Shown: positions 43,744-53,366, counted from the first letter of the stretch. The stretch is DNA of 64,000 nucleotides from Providencia rettgeri (GCF_023205015.1 NZ_CP096258.1:3906001-3970000), one strand, 5' to 3'. Translations and numbers: made by a program. Notes: a model not told the origin generated them from the sequence alone.

Positions 43744-45078
43744 ATGACTCAGATAAATGTTGATAAGTTAATTGCTGACTACCCTTTAGTTCAGGACTTA
43801 ATCGATTTAAAGCAAATTGCGTGGTTCAACCCAAATGTCACGACAACACAAGCGGGTTTGCCTTATGTCGGGCTAACCATTGAAGATGTGCAAGACGCAG
43901 AGGCGCGATTACACCGCTTTGCGCCTTATTTGATGAAAGCCTTTCCTGAAACCCAAGCCACACAAGGGATCATAGAATCCGAAGTGGTCACGATCCCACA
44001 GATGCAAGCCGCTCTTGCAGCTCGCTACCAAACGCCAATTACCGGGAAAATATTACTTAAAAAAGATAGCCACCTGCCCATTTCAGGGTCAATCAAAGCT
44101 CGGGGCGGCATCTATGAAGTCCTCACCCATGCGGAAAAACTCGCTTTAGCTGCCGGTATTTTATCGACAGACGATAATTACGAAATTTTATTTTCCGAAC
44201 AGTTTCGCCAATTCTTTAGCCAATATCGTATTGCCGTGGGTTCAACCGGCAACCTGGGCATGTCTATCGGCATTATGAGCGCTAAACTCGGTTTTAGCGT
44301 CAGTGTGCATATGTCCGCAGATGCCAGACAGTGGAAAAAAGACAAATTGCGTTCACATGGTGTAAATGTGGTGGAATATGAGCAAGATTACAGCATTGCC
44401 GTCGAGCAAGGCCGTAAAGAAGCCGAAAAAGACCCAAACTGCTTTTTTATTGATGATGAAAACTCTACCACCTTATTTTTAGGTTATGCCGTGGCAGGCT
44501 TGCGTTTGAAAAAGCAATTTGCAGACCAAGGTGTTACCGTGGATAACGACCACCCGCTATTTGTCTATTTACCCTGCGGTGTCGGTGGTGGCCCCGGTGG
44601 TGTCGCTTTCGGGTTAAAACTCGCCTTTGGGGATGCCGTCCACTGCTTATTCGCCGAACCAACCCACTCACCTTGTATGCTGTTAGGCGTACATACTGGC
44701 CTGCATGATGGTGTCTCTGTTCAAGAAATTGGTATCGATAATATCACCGCCGCAGACGGCCTTGCGGTTGGCCGTGCATCAGGCTTTGTAGGACGTGCAA
44801 TGGAGCGGTTAATTGATGGTTATTACACCATCGAAGATAGCGAAATGTATAACCTGTTAGGCTTACTGAACCAGACCGAGTCTATTAAATTAGAACCGTC
44901 GGCCTTGGCGGGTATGACTGGCTGCGTGCATGTCACGCAAAACACCGATTATTTGCAATCAAAATCACTCACACCAACCAAACTAGCTAACGCAACACAT
45001 CTGGTATGGGCAACGGGTGGTGGTATGGTTCCTGCAGATGAAATGCAAAAATATTTATCACAAGCCAATCTAAACTAA
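43744..45078 (+). CDS. dsdA: D-serine ammonia-lyase
   Basis: A PLP enzyme that converts D-serine to pyruvate and ammonia, detoxifying D-serine and yielding carbon and nitrogen. It has 444 residues. The PLP-binding lysine is K118 in SGSIKARGG, the same number as in E. coli DsdA. SVGSTGNLGMSIG-type (VGSTGNLGMS) and PCGVGGGPGGV phosphate-binding loops are present. It ends the dsdXA operon at a strong hairpin. Confidence 0.96.
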   Translation: MTQINVDKLIADYPLVQDLIDLKQIAWFNPNVTTTQAGLPYVGLTIEDVQDAEARLHRFAPYLMKAFPETQATQGIIESEVVTIPQMQAALAARYQTPITGKILLKKDSHLPISGSIKARGGIYEVLTHAEKLALAAGILSTDDNYEILFSEQFRQFFSQYRIAVGSTGNLGMSIGIMSAKLGFSVSVHMSADARQWKKDKLRSHGVNVVEYEQDYSIAVEQGRKEAEKDPNCFFIDDENSTTLFLGYAVAGLRLKKQFADQGVTVDNDHPLFVYLPCGVGGGPGGVAFGLKLAFGDAVHCLFAEPTHSPCMLLGVHTGLHDGVSVQEIGIDNITAADGLAVGRASGFVGRAMERLIDGYYTIEDSEMYNLLGLLNQTESIKLEPSALAGMTGCVHVTQNTDYLQSKSLTPTKLANATHLVWATGGGMVPADEMQKYLSQANLN

Positions 45079-45090
45079 TAATTAACATGT

Positions 45091-45128
45091 TCAAAGCCCT
45101 CTTACATTCAATGATATGAGGGCTTTGA
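45091..45128 (+). terminator. Terminator of dsdXA
   Basis: TCAAAGCCCTC (45091-45101) and GAGGGCTTTGA (45118-45128) form a perfect 11-bp stem with a 16-nt loop, 13 bp after the dsdA stop. A-rich DNA follows, so it may also serve the convergent toxin gene. Confidence 0.8.
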
Positions 45129-45153
45129 TAAAAACTCGGGATCCCAAGCTTGG

Positions 45154-45666
45154 TCAGTTCGAGTGAATACCCAATGCGAATTGTAGATCGGCAAGCGTTA
45201 TCATCAACATCATAGAGTCAAGTGGTGAAGGGACGAAACCAATGTGCTCATAGAACCGTTTAGCATTGTCCGTTAATGCGTGAACCACAACCCCTCGAAT
45301 GCCCACCAGCCCAGAAGCCTGAATAACACGATGACAGGCATCTTTAACTAACCCCCTACCAACTCCAAGACCTTTCGCCCTTGTATCTACTGCTAGCCTG
45401 CCGAGTAAGATGACGGGAATGTCAGAGGGCATGTTGCGGCGAAATCGCCCAACGGCTTGATTGGTGCTCACAACCCCGGTGGACAAGGCATAGTAACCCA
45501 TTACTTGGTTATCCGAAGTGGTCACAAAAGTGCGCGAGGCCCCTGAGTTTTGATTACTCATTGCCCGGGTTTTTAGCCAGAGATCCAATGCCTCTTCACC
45601 AGAGGAAAACCCTTCCAGTAAATGGCCTGTTTTTAGTGGTTCTGGCGCTGTTAGCTTCAATGTCAT
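45154..45666 (-). CDS. GNAT-family acetyltransferase toxin (TacT/AtaT type)
   Basis: A 170-residue GNAT toxin of a type II toxin-antitoxin pair; relatives acetylate aminoacyl-tRNA and block translation. SGEEALDLWLKTRA at the N-terminus, the acetyl-CoA loop LAVDTRAKGLGVGRGLV, and YEHIGFVPSP near the C-terminus are typical. ATG 45666 overlaps the antitoxin stop (ATGA), so the pair is translationally coupled; the longer TTG start at 45675 is less likely. It is visibly richer in GC than the surrounding DNA, suggesting acquisition. Confidence 0.9.
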   Translation of the reverse strand: MTLKLTAPEPLKTGHLLEGFSSGEEALDLWLKTRAMSNQNSGASRTFVTTSDNQVMGYYALSTGVVSTNQAVGRFRRNMPSDIPVILLGRLAVDTRAKGLGVGRGLVKDACHRVIQASGLVGIRGVVVHALTDNAKRFYEHIGFVPSPLDSMMLMITLADLQFALGIHSN

Positions 45667-45950
45667 TCCTCCCAAGGGGATTTAGACATCATCGTTTTCC
45701 TCAATGCCTCATTACTACTCGGCGCGGCATCAAGCTGGCTGATAAATTCTTGGTAAACCTCGGCGCTGACATTAATCACCCGCAGATCGGCCAGCGTTTC
45801 TTCAGCTGCACGTCGCGCCGCTTCCAGAACAAATTCGGTACGGTTTTTTCCCACAGCATTCGCAGCACGGTCGATCAGGATTTTGTCTTCCGGTTTTATT
45901 CTCAGGTTAAGAGATGAGCGAGTCACGGCAACATCATTTTGAGTCGACAT
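45663..45950 (-). CDS. DUF1778 antitoxin (TacA/AtaR type, ribbon-helix-helix)
   Basis: A 95-residue antitoxin. The N-terminal ribbon-helix-helix (SSLNLRIKPEDKILIDRAANAVGKNRTEFVLEA segment, residues about 12-45) binds the operator, and the C-terminal half (VSAEVYQEFISQLDAAP, ALRKTMMSKSPWEE) wraps the GNAT toxin. The stop overlaps the toxin start by 4 bp. It probably autoregulates the operon at inverted repeats just upstream. Confidence 0.93.
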   Translation of the reverse strand: MSTQNDVAVTRSSLNLRIKPEDKILIDRAANAVGKNRTEFVLEAARRAAEETLADLRVINVSAEVYQEFISQLDAAPSSNEALRKTMMSKSPWEE

Positions 45951-45968
45951 ATCGACCTCCCAATTGAT

Positions 45969-46014
45969 TGCTTACTCAGCTAAGCATACAGAAGTGTAAT
46001 GTCGTTGTCATTAC
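45969..46014 (-). promoter_or_regulatory. Candidate TA operator (two inverted repeats)
   Basis: TGCTTA (45969-45974) / TAAGCA (45981-45986) and GTAATG (45996-46001) / CATTAC (46009-46014) are two perfect 6-bp inverted repeats 19-64 bp upstream of the antitoxin start. Paired repeats here suit binding by a ribbon-helix-helix protein. Confidence 0.5.
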
Positions 46015-46198
46015 GCTGTAACTACAAGATTGTCGTACCATGTATTTATGACGTAAATATCACATTGATTTAACAGTGAAATTAATAAAAAAATCAAAAC
46101 GCTGACATGAGTGAAATCCCCCAATAGCTGGGCAACCAATTATTAGGGGTCACTTAATGAGAAGAGGGCTTTTTACCATCAACCGCACATTATTCGCT

Positions 46199-47254
46199 TT
46201 ATAATGATTGCCCCGGTAGTGGCACTAAATCACTTTCAATATAGCGTCTTACTAACGTCGCAAGCGCGACTAATGAGTCAAGATGCGTTCTTTCCCAGCC
46301 GTGGGAACTGTCTAGCGCGAAACAGGCTAAAGCCGCACGAATATCCCACCCGGCATCAATCGCGGCGGCACTATCCGAACGATAATGTTTAAACGTATCG
46401 CGGACGTGAGGAATGTCATACTGCTGACATAGCTGCAATAAATGCCGTGTAATGGCTAAATCAAACGGCCCGGTTCTGTCACGAAAAGCTAAAGTGAGTG
46501 CGTCATCCCGTGTAGTTTGGTCTGGGGCAGAAACAGAGTTATCAATCGCTAATAATTCTTGAACTTGCGGACCAAAACCGTGTGTTCCACCAATACCGAC
46601 CTCTTCTGAAATCGTGAACATCATTTGGCAAGGCACAGCAGGCACAACGCCATCATCCACCAATGATTTTAATGCCGCTAACATCACCGCGCAGCCAGCT
46701 TTGTCATCTAAATGACGAGAAACAATAAAACCGTTATCAATAAATTCGGGTTGTGCATCAACCGCAACAATATCCCCGACATTTAAGCCATGGGATTGCA
46801 AGTCAGCGAAGTTATAACAGGGGGCATCAAGGCGAATTTCTAAGTTATCCCAATCGGCTATTTGCGTATCCACTTCAGTATTAAAGCGATGCCCTGAGGC
46901 TTTTAACGGCAAAATCGTCCCACGATATTGGTGATTGTCACTAAATACCGTCACCCTTGCACCTTCTGCAAAACGCGCTGCCCATGTGCCTGTATTACGC
47001 AGTGCCAAACGCCCATTCGGTTTGAGTTGTGTCACCATCGCCCCTAACGTATCAAGGTGAGCGGCTAACGCACGTTTAGGCTCTTCAGTGCCAAGCGTGA
47101 TATATAACACCCCACGGCGTGTATATTTCGGTGTGAACCCCAACTCAGTCAACCATTGATGTGTCTGCGCAACGGCTTGTTCAGTCATCCCTACCGGGCT
47201 AGGTGTACATAACAATGTTTTTAATACAGAGGTCAGATATACTTTATCTATCAT
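46199..47254 (-). CDS. M42-family metallo-aminopeptidase
   Basis: A 351-residue cytosolic di-zinc peptidase. Metal and catalytic residues lie in LAAHLDTLG, VSRHLDDKAG and TISEEVGIGG, with a later YRSDSAAAIDAG ligand. ATG 47254 (MIDKVYLTS) has GATAGGT just upstream and leaves 4 bp to the GntR gene; the longer GTG start at 47272 overlaps it. It is the last gene of a peptide-uptake operon, so it likely trims imported peptides. It resembles M42 peptidases annotated with the NAGGN osmoprotectant system, but no asnO or ngg genes are present. Confidence 0.87.
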   Translation of the reverse strand: MIDKVYLTSVLKTLLCTPSPVGMTEQAVAQTHQWLTELGFTPKYTRRGVLYITLGTEEPKRALAAHLDTLGAMVTQLKPNGRLALRNTGTWAARFAEGARVTVFSDNHQYRGTILPLKASGHRFNTEVDTQIADWDNLEIRLDAPCYNFADLQSHGLNVGDIVAVDAQPEFIDNGFIVSRHLDDKAGCAVMLAALKSLVDDGVVPAVPCQMMFTISEEVGIGGTHGFGPQVQELLAIDNSVSAPDQTTRDDALTLAFRDRTGPFDLAITRHLLQLCQQYDIPHVRDTFKHYRSDSAAAIDAGWDIRAALACFALDSSHGWERTHLDSLVALATLVRRYIESDLVPLPGQSL

Positions 47255-47258
47255 TATA

Positions 47259-48029
47259 TTACCTATCTTCACTTAAAAAACGTTCTTGCAATGTGGCTTG
47301 CAGCGCTAACATGGCTTGTTCTGCATAAGCCATATGTGCTTCCATCACCGATTGGACTTTTGCGGCATCTTTACGGCGTAATGCTTCGATTAATTGATAT
47401 TGGTATTCAATGCCTTGGCGTCTATCGACAGGCTCAGGTTTTAAATAAATATCCTTACAAACCGCTAAATCTTTGAGTAAACGCTGTAAAAAATGGCAAA
47501 TAAACACTAATAAAACGTTGTCGGAATAGCTGGCAACCACGGCATGAAAATCCAGTTCTGCCATCCGCTGCTGCCAACGTTCGTTTTCATCTGCGGGTTC
47601 ATGGTCATAAATGGCGATGGTATCGTACAGTTTTTGAATACCGTCATTATCGATGTTGTCAATCGCACTAACGGCAACTACCGGTTCGAGTAATTTACGT
47701 AACGTATAAATATCTTTGATTGATATATCCCGCGTAAACAAATAGTTGGATAACAAACTCATTGCTCGGGATTCAGTCATCGAATCAATAAATGCGCCGC
47801 CACCCGGCCCAGTTTTTGTTTTAATTAATCCTTGAACTTCTAATGATTTCAGTGCTTCTCGCACCGTACTTTTGCTGGCGTTATAATGTTCAATCAGTTC
47901 TTTTTCTTGTGGCAAACGGTCACCGGGTATGAGGTTATCGGCCATGATAGTTTCTTTTATTGCATTGACGATTTCATCAGTCCGCTTAATACGTACTGGC
48001 TCTATTGTCGTCGGCTTATTGGTGCTCAT
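47259..48029 (-). CDS. GntR/FadR-family regulator (FCD domain)
   Basis: A 256-residue regulator. The N-terminal winged HTH (LPQEKELIEHYNASKSTVREALKSLEVQGLI, about residues 39-69) is followed by the all-helical FCD effector domain (LRKLLEPVVAVSAI, ELDFHAVVA). It lies inside the peptide transporter operon between the last ATPase and the M42 peptidase, so it is a candidate autoregulator of the cluster and of the divergent DUF1028 gene. The effector is unknown, probably an amino acid or dipeptide. Confidence 0.9.
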   Translation of the reverse strand: MSTNKPTTIEPVRIKRTDEIVNAIKETIMADNLIPGDRLPQEKELIEHYNASKSTVREALKSLEVQGLIKTKTGPGGGAFIDSMTESRAMSLLSNYLFTRDISIKDIYTLRKLLEPVVAVSAIDNIDNDGIQKLYDTIAIYDHEPADENERWQQRMAELDFHAVVASYSDNVLLVFICHFLQRLLKDLAVCKDIYLKPEPVDRRQGIEYQYQLIEALRRKDAAKVQSVMEAHMAYAEQAMLALQATLQERFLSEDR

Positions 48030-48059
48030 ATTAGGTTCTCAACTGGTTTAAATTATTTT

Positions 48060-48863
48060 CTAAACGACTGAATCAACACGAATACGTGGGGCACTCGCCA
48101 ATAAATTTCGCGTATATTCATGCTCCGGCGCGGCAAATAAGCTGCGGGTATCTCGACATTCTAACAAATCTCCTAAATAGAGTACGGCAACCCTATCTGC
48201 TATCGATTCCACTACCGCTAAATCGTGGCTAATAAATAAATAGGATAACGAAAACTGTTGTTTAAGTTGTTCTAATAACAATAAAACTTGCGCTTGCACC
48301 GAAACATCCAACGCACTAACCGGCTCATCAAGGACTAATATCCGCGCATCTGCGGCTAAGGCTCTCGCAATCGCTAGCCGCTGCGCCTGTCCTCCCGAAA
48401 ACTCATGGGGGTAACAAGCTAAAGCATCCATTGGCATATTGACGGCCTCAAGTAATTCCGCCAGCCGAGTTGCTCTTTGCGATGAATTCATGTGTTTTAA
48501 ATATTTCAAGGGAACCGTTAATGTCTCACCTATCGTTTTACGGGGGTTCAAAGATGCGACAGGGTCTTGAAAAACATACTGAATAGCTTGACCAAACGCA
48601 CGAGCACCTTGTTGCAGCCATTCGGTACGAGTTTGCCCTAATACGGTAATTTCGCCTGAGGTTTCACGTTCCAACCCAACTAAAATGCGCGCGAGAGTAC
48701 TTTTTCCTGAGCCACTCTCTCCAACAATCGCTAGAGTTTCACCTTCATAAAGCGACAGTGAAATATTTTTCAGTGCATGAACTTGGCGTCCACGGGGGTG
48801 AAATAGGCTTTTCGGCTGCCCGAAGATTTTCACCAACTGATTAACCTCAATCACTTTTTTCAT
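48060..48863 (-). CDS. Peptide ABC transporter ATPase (DppF type)
   Basis: A 267-residue ABC ATPase: VGESGSGKSTLA (Walker A), FSGGQAQRLAIARALA (signature), LVLDEPVSALDVSVQAQ (Walker B). It lacks the long C-terminal oligopeptide extension in part, ending soon after HEYTRNLLAS. Its start abuts the stop of the fused permease-ATPase gene by one shared base. It supplies the second ATPase of the peptide importer. Confidence 0.93.
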   Translation of the reverse strand: MKKVIEVNQLVKIFGQPKSLFHPRGRQVHALKNISLSLYEGETLAIVGESGSGKSTLARILVGLERETSGEITVLGQTRTEWLQQGARAFGQAIQYVFQDPVASLNPRKTIGETLTVPLKYLKHMNSSQRATRLAELLEAVNMPMDALACYPHEFSGGQAQRLAIARALAADARILVLDEPVSALDVSVQAQVLLLLEQLKQQFSLSYLFISHDLAVVESIADRVAVLYLGDLLECRDTRSLFAAPEHEYTRNLLASAPRIRVDSVV

Positions 48864-50677
48864 TAAGCCTCCTGCGTCGATGTCAAATCATTACCATTGG
48901 GCTGATAACCATAAAGTTGTTGGACTTGCTTTAAAAATTCGCGCCCTTCTCCTAACTTAGGTACACTGGCGATCAGACGTTGTGTATAAGGGTGTTGCGG
49001 ATGCCGTAATACCGTTTGCGTATCCCCTGTTTCGACTATCTCACCTTGCTGCATCACCGCAACACGGTCGCAAATTTGGTTAATGACCGCAAAATCATGG
49101 GTAATAAATAAGAGCGCAACACCACGTTCACGACGTAGTCGGTCCAGCAATTCTAGAATTCGCGCCTGTACGGTGACATCTAATGCGGTGGTCGGCTCGT
49201 CAGCAATAATCAATACGGGGTCATTGGCCAATGCCATTGCGATCCCTACCCGCTGGCGCTGCCCGCCCGAGAGCTCATGGGGATAGGCATCAAAACGTTC
49301 TTGCGCATCAGGGATCCCCACACTATCCAATAGTTCGATAGCTTTATTTTTCGCCTCATAGAGTGACAAAGACTGGTGAGCGGTGATGGCTTCACGCAAT
49401 TGCACACCAATGGTAAATTGCGGATGGAGTGTCGTCAGTGGGTCTTGGAAGATATATGACACCTTCGCACCGCGACGGCGTTGCATAACGGATAGCGGCA
49501 ATGACAGCATTTCTTCGTGTTCCACATAGATCCCTCCCGCGGTAATCAATGCAGGAGGCGATGCGAGCAGCCCCATCACAGACAAAGCAGTAACACTTTT
49601 ACCTGAGCCGCTCTCCCCAATTAACCCTAAACACTCCCCCGCCCCAACGGTAAAACTGATCCCTTTTACAGTCGGACGTAATTGATTTCCTTGGCGAAAA
49701 GCGACAGATAAATTTTTGACTTCTAATACCGCTTGTTTATCCCCTGTTTTCGCAGGAATATTAACTCTATCAGTCTGTGTCATCGGTTGTGAGCGCTGTA
49801 AAGCCCCTGATTTTAAGCGGGGATCAAGAATGTCACGCACGCCATCCCCTAATAGGTTAAAGCTAATCACAATAAGAAAGATCATAATACCGGGTACCAA
49901 TGCCACATGAGGTGCAACAAACATCTGTGCACGCCCTTGCCCTAACATTGAGCCTAAATCTGCATTCGGTGGCTGAGTCCCTAACCCTAAAAATGACAAG
50001 CCCGCTGTCTCTAAGATCATCCAACCGATGGTTGTTGACATGGTCACCACAATGATTGGCAAGACATTCGGTAACACTTCCGTTAATAGCACTTGTAGGT
50101 GGTTTTTACCTGACAGCCTTGCTGCTTGAATAAAGTCCCTATCACGCAAACCCACCGTTAACCCACGAATATTTCTCGCAAAAAAGGGAATATTCACTAA
50201 TGCGATAGCATATAACGCATTGAGTAACCCTGGCCCAAGGACGGCGACAATCGCTAATGCCAATAGTATGTATGGAAATGCCATTAGCATATCAATACAA
50301 CGCATCAATACTGTATCAGTACGATGGCCTACATAGCCGGCCACCAAGCCAATCAAGGTACCGAATATGGCTGCAATGAGCGTTGCTGAAATACCGACCA
50401 ATAGGGAGACTCGGGTTCCCCACAACAATCGAGACAAAATATCTCGCCCTAAATGGTCTGTCCCTAATAAATGATCAGGTGAAAAAGCGGGAAGTAGCCG
50501 ATTCACTAAATCGGTTTTATCTGGATCCGCAAGGGGGAGCCAAGGCGCTAAAAATGCCAAGAGCATAATGATAACTAAAATAAATAGCCCCAACGTTGCT
50601 AGACGGTTCGCCAGTAATAACGAGCCGATCGATTGGCGATGACGATGCTGAATAACAGGGGTCACAGACTGGCTCAT
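48863..50677 (-). CDS. Fused peptide ABC permease-ATPase (DppC-DppD)
   Basis: A single 604-residue frame joins two subunits that are usually separate. Residues about 1-290 are a DppC-type permease (LLGTDHLGRDILSRLLWGTRVSL and the EAA-like AARLSGKNHLQVLLTEVLPNVLP). After a short linker, residues about 310-590 are a DppD-type ATPase (GESGSGKSVTALSVMG, LSGGQRQRVGIAMALA, IADEPTTALDVTVQ). No stop or frameshift separates them. The start overlaps the upstream permease stop by 4 bp. Such fusions are known in some peptide/nickel importers. Confidence 0.93.
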   Translation of the reverse strand: MSQSVTPVIQHRHRQSIGSLLLANRLATLGLFILVIIMLLAFLAPWLPLADPDKTDLVNRLLPAFSPDHLLGTDHLGRDILSRLLWGTRVSLLVGISATLIAAIFGTLIGLVAGYVGHRTDTVLMRCIDMLMAFPYILLALAIVAVLGPGLLNALYAIALVNIPFFARNIRGLTVGLRDRDFIQAARLSGKNHLQVLLTEVLPNVLPIIVVTMSTTIGWMILETAGLSFLGLGTQPPNADLGSMLGQGRAQMFVAPHVALVPGIMIFLIVISFNLLGDGVRDILDPRLKSGALQRSQPMTQTDRVNIPAKTGDKQAVLEVKNLSVAFRQGNQLRPTVKGISFTVGAGECLGLIGESGSGKSVTALSVMGLLASPPALITAGGIYVEHEEMLSLPLSVMQRRRGAKVSYIFQDPLTTLHPQFTIGVQLREAITAHQSLSLYEAKNKAIELLDSVGIPDAQERFDAYPHELSGGQRQRVGIAMALANDPVLIIADEPTTALDVTVQARILELLDRLRRERGVALLFITHDFAVINQICDRVAVMQQGEIVETGDTQTVLRHPQHPYTQRLIASVPKLGEGREFLKQVQQLYGYQPNGNDLTSTQEA

Positions 50678-51621
50678 GATTTCAACCTCGGGTCTAACAT
50701 GGCTTGCACAACATCCGCAAGCAAATTGATAAAGACATAGGACGCTGCTGCAATCAATACGCCCCCTTGGACTAAAAACAAGTCACGGGTTGCCACAGCC
50801 TTGACTAACATGGCACCTAGCCCCGGCCACTGAAAAACGGTTTCAATGTACACCGCGCCACCAAAAACAAAGCCCGCTTGGATACCAATCACTGGGATGA
50901 CTGAAACCAGCGCCATACGAAATGCATGACGGAAAATCACTTTGCGTTCGCTCAGGCCTTTAGCTCTGGCGGTACGAATGAAATCAAGCCTTAATACTTC
51001 TAACATTGCGGTACGAGTCAAACGTGCTATCACCCCTGTCGCGACCAATGAAAGCGTTACCGCGGGTAAAACAAGGTGATGCAATAAATCGCTCAGGCCA
51101 CCGCCTTGCCAAATATCGTACATTCCAGATGCTGGAAACCATTGTAATTGAACAGAAAAAAGCATAATCATCAGTAAGCCTATCCAAAAAGATGGCATTG
51201 ATATACCCAATAAAACGGCGAGTGTAATAAACCGGTCACTCCAACTGAATTGACGAATGGCGGAAAGGACTCCGGCCAGTAACCCTAGAATTGAGCTGAG
51301 TAACAACGCGCTTCCGCCTAAAATTAGCGTGGCAGAAAATCGCTCTAAAACTTCATCGACAACTGGTCGGTTAAGGACAAATGAGCGGCCAAAATCACCC
51401 GAAATTAAATTATGCATCCAAATAAAATATTGCTGATATAACGGCTTATCGAGCCCAAGCTCAACTTTTACTCTAGCTACATTTTCAGGAGTCGCCCAAG
51501 GGCCAAGCAATGCTTGAGCTGGGTCTCCAGGGATCATTGCCATGATAAAAAAGACAATTAACGTCAAACCAATCAGTATGGGTATGGTCGCTAAAATGCG
51601 TTTCAAACAGTATAACCACAT
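50674..51621 (-). CDS. Peptide ABC transporter permease (DppB type)
   Basis: A 315-residue six-segment permease. ATG 51621 (MWLYCLKRIL) follows GGGGAAAAATT; the longer frame to 51642 places this site inside the gene. IPGDPAQALLGPWATPENVARVKVELGLDKP and the EAA-like region RTARAKGLSERKVIFRHAF are classical DppB/OppB features. It pairs with the permease half of the fused protein. Confidence 0.93.
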   Translation of the reverse strand: MWLYCLKRILATIPILIGLTLIVFFIMAMIPGDPAQALLGPWATPENVARVKVELGLDKPLYQQYFIWMHNLISGDFGRSFVLNRPVVDEVLERFSATLILGGSALLLSSILGLLAGVLSAIRQFSWSDRFITLAVLLGISMPSFWIGLLMIMLFSVQLQWFPASGMYDIWQGGGLSDLLHHLVLPAVTLSLVATGVIARLTRTAMLEVLRLDFIRTARAKGLSERKVIFRHAFRMALVSVIPVIGIQAGFVFGGAVYIETVFQWPGLGAMLVKAVATRDLFLVQGGVLIAAASYVFINLLADVVQAMLDPRLKS

Positions 51622-51672
51622 AATTTTTCCCCATAAAATCAAATAATTAATTGAATAACCAATTCACATTAA

Positions 51673-53232
51673 TCAATCTTTACGAACGTCTTTAAGTAAT
51701 AAGTTAAAATTAGGCTGCAATTTGAAATGCTTAACATGCTTATTCGCGACCGCATTTTGCTTCCAATTCGCGACAAACAGCCAAGGTGCATCTTGGTGAA
51801 CAATTTTTTGGACTTGTTGATATAACTGGGCTCGCTCCTCGAGATTATTGGAAACTCGGGCTTTATCTAATAACCTATCCAGCTGCTTGTTACTGTAATA
51901 ACCAGAATTAAACCCGCCTTTGTCTGGCCAAGAAGCACTATGCAAGGTTAAAAAAGGCAAGGTATCAGGGTCATTCGTCATCCATGCCATCTCGGCCATA
52001 TGAGCTTGTTTGAGGCCTGCATTGACCTTAGATAGGTAGGTATTCCATTCAAAGGTTTGAATTTCGACAGATAAGCCAACCGCTTTCAGGTCAGCTTGAA
52101 TGGCGGTCGCCATGGGGATCGGGTCTAGCATTCCAGAGCCGCCTTCCGTGACATAAAAAATAATTTTTTGCCCTTGAGCCCCCGCTTCTGCTATCAATTG
52201 GCGGGCTTTTTCAGGATCATAAGGATAGGCTTTTGTTTCTTCATCAAATGCCCAATCGAAAGCCGATGGAATTGGCCCTTGCGCTACCCCTGCCGAGTCC
52301 TGAAGAATGTATTTCACAATATTGTCTTTATTTACCGCATAGTTAACGGCTTGCCTCACACGTACATCATCAAACGGAGGCTGAGACGCATTGAGCATGG
52401 TATACCAAACATGGGGCCCTACCGCTTCATAAACCTCAAAGCGGTCGTCATTAACAAATAGCGGGACATTATCTGCGGGGACCTCAACCATGGCATCAAT
52501 CCCCCCTGATAACATTTCTGCGACCCGAGTATTAGCGTCAGTAATCGGCCGAAAAACCACATGCTCTAAACTGGGTTTTCCATCCCAATAGTTTTCATTC
52601 GCGGATACGACCACCCTTTGGTTTGCGGTCCACTCATCAAATTTAAAAGGCCCTGTTCCGCTGGGATGGCGGCTAAAGTCTTTGTCGTATTGTTTTACTG
52701 CTGTCGGTGAAACAATCAGCCCTGCCGGTGTCGCTAAGTTCGATAAAAACGGGGCAAATGGCTCTTTTAAGGTAAAAACCACCGTTTTATCATCTGGAGT
52801 TTCTATCTTGTCTATTGCAGAAAAGAAAAATGATAATGGGAATGGCCCTGTATGGTAGTACGGGTGCTGTTTATCCAACATTCGTTCAAACGTGAATTTG
52901 ACGGCATCCGCATTGAATGAGCTACCATCGTGAAATTTCACATCTTCGCGCAAATGAAAAGTGTATGTGAGGCCATCATCACTAATAGTCCATGACTGGG
53001 CTAAAGCAGGTTCAAGCGTTAATGTACCATCCGCATTGCGAACTAACCCTTCGTACAAGTTAACTAAAATGCGGGAATCATTCGCCGCGGTTGCAACTTG
53101 TGGGTCTAATGACTGCGGCTCAGCAACTTGCCCTAATAACAAGACATTAGGATGATTCACCGCCAATGTCGGTAGCGAAATAAAGCCTAAAAGCCAAAGA
53201 GTGGCTATCCATCTACATAAACGCATTTTCAT
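51673..53232 (-). CDS. Peptide ABC transporter binding protein (SBP family 5)
   Basis: A 519-residue periplasmic solute-binding protein. Start at 53232 (MKMRLCRWIATLWL) is supported by GGGGAGG 5 bp upstream and begins a normal signal peptide ending near LA-VNHP; the longer frame to 53289 does not. The family 5 signatures EPQSLDPQVA, LAQSWTISDDGLTYTFHLREDVKFHDGS and ARQLIAEAGA are present. Size and neighbours fit a dipeptide- or glutathione-type importer; the exact ligand is unknown. Confidence 0.93.
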   Translation of the reverse strand: MKMRLCRWIATLWLLGFISLPTLAVNHPNVLLLGQVAEPQSLDPQVATAANDSRILVNLYEGLVRNADGTLTLEPALAQSWTISDDGLTYTFHLREDVKFHDGSSFNADAVKFTFERMLDKQHPYYHTGPFPLSFFFSAIDKIETPDDKTVVFTLKEPFAPFLSNLATPAGLIVSPTAVKQYDKDFSRHPSGTGPFKFDEWTANQRVVVSANENYWDGKPSLEHVVFRPITDANTRVAEMLSGGIDAMVEVPADNVPLFVNDDRFEVYEAVGPHVWYTMLNASQPPFDDVRVRQAVNYAVNKDNIVKYILQDSAGVAQGPIPSAFDWAFDEETKAYPYDPEKARQLIAEAGAQGQKIIFYVTEGGSGMLDPIPMATAIQADLKAVGLSVEIQTFEWNTYLSKVNAGLKQAHMAEMAWMTNDPDTLPFLTLHSASWPDKGGFNSGYYSNKQLDRLLDKARVSNNLEERAQLYQQVQKIVHQDAPWLFVANWKQNAVANKHVKHFKLQPNFNLLLKDVRKD

Positions 53233-53324
53233 TCGCGCCTCCCCGAGTGCTGACATTGCTATATGATTGTGAAGTGTGATTTGTGTCAATTTTGTTAATA
53301 ATTTTATCTTTTTCTTTATTTATG

Positions 53325-53366
53325 ATGATAAATTATATTTCAAGCAAGAATTTATAATGATAAATT
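53325..53366. promoter_or_regulatory. Repeated ATGATAAATT motif in the divergent promoter
   Basis: ATGATAAATT occurs at 53325-53334 and again at 53357-53366, exactly 32 bp (about three helical turns) apart. An ATAAATT/AATTTAT inverted repeat (53328-53355) overlaps it. It lies between the binding-protein gene and the DUF1028 gene and may be the target of the cluster's GntR regulator. Confidence 0.4.

Noticed and set aside
46199..47254. NAGGN osmoprotectant synthesis locus
   Set aside because: The M42 peptidase resembles the one linked to that system, but the required synthase and amidotransferase genes are absent.
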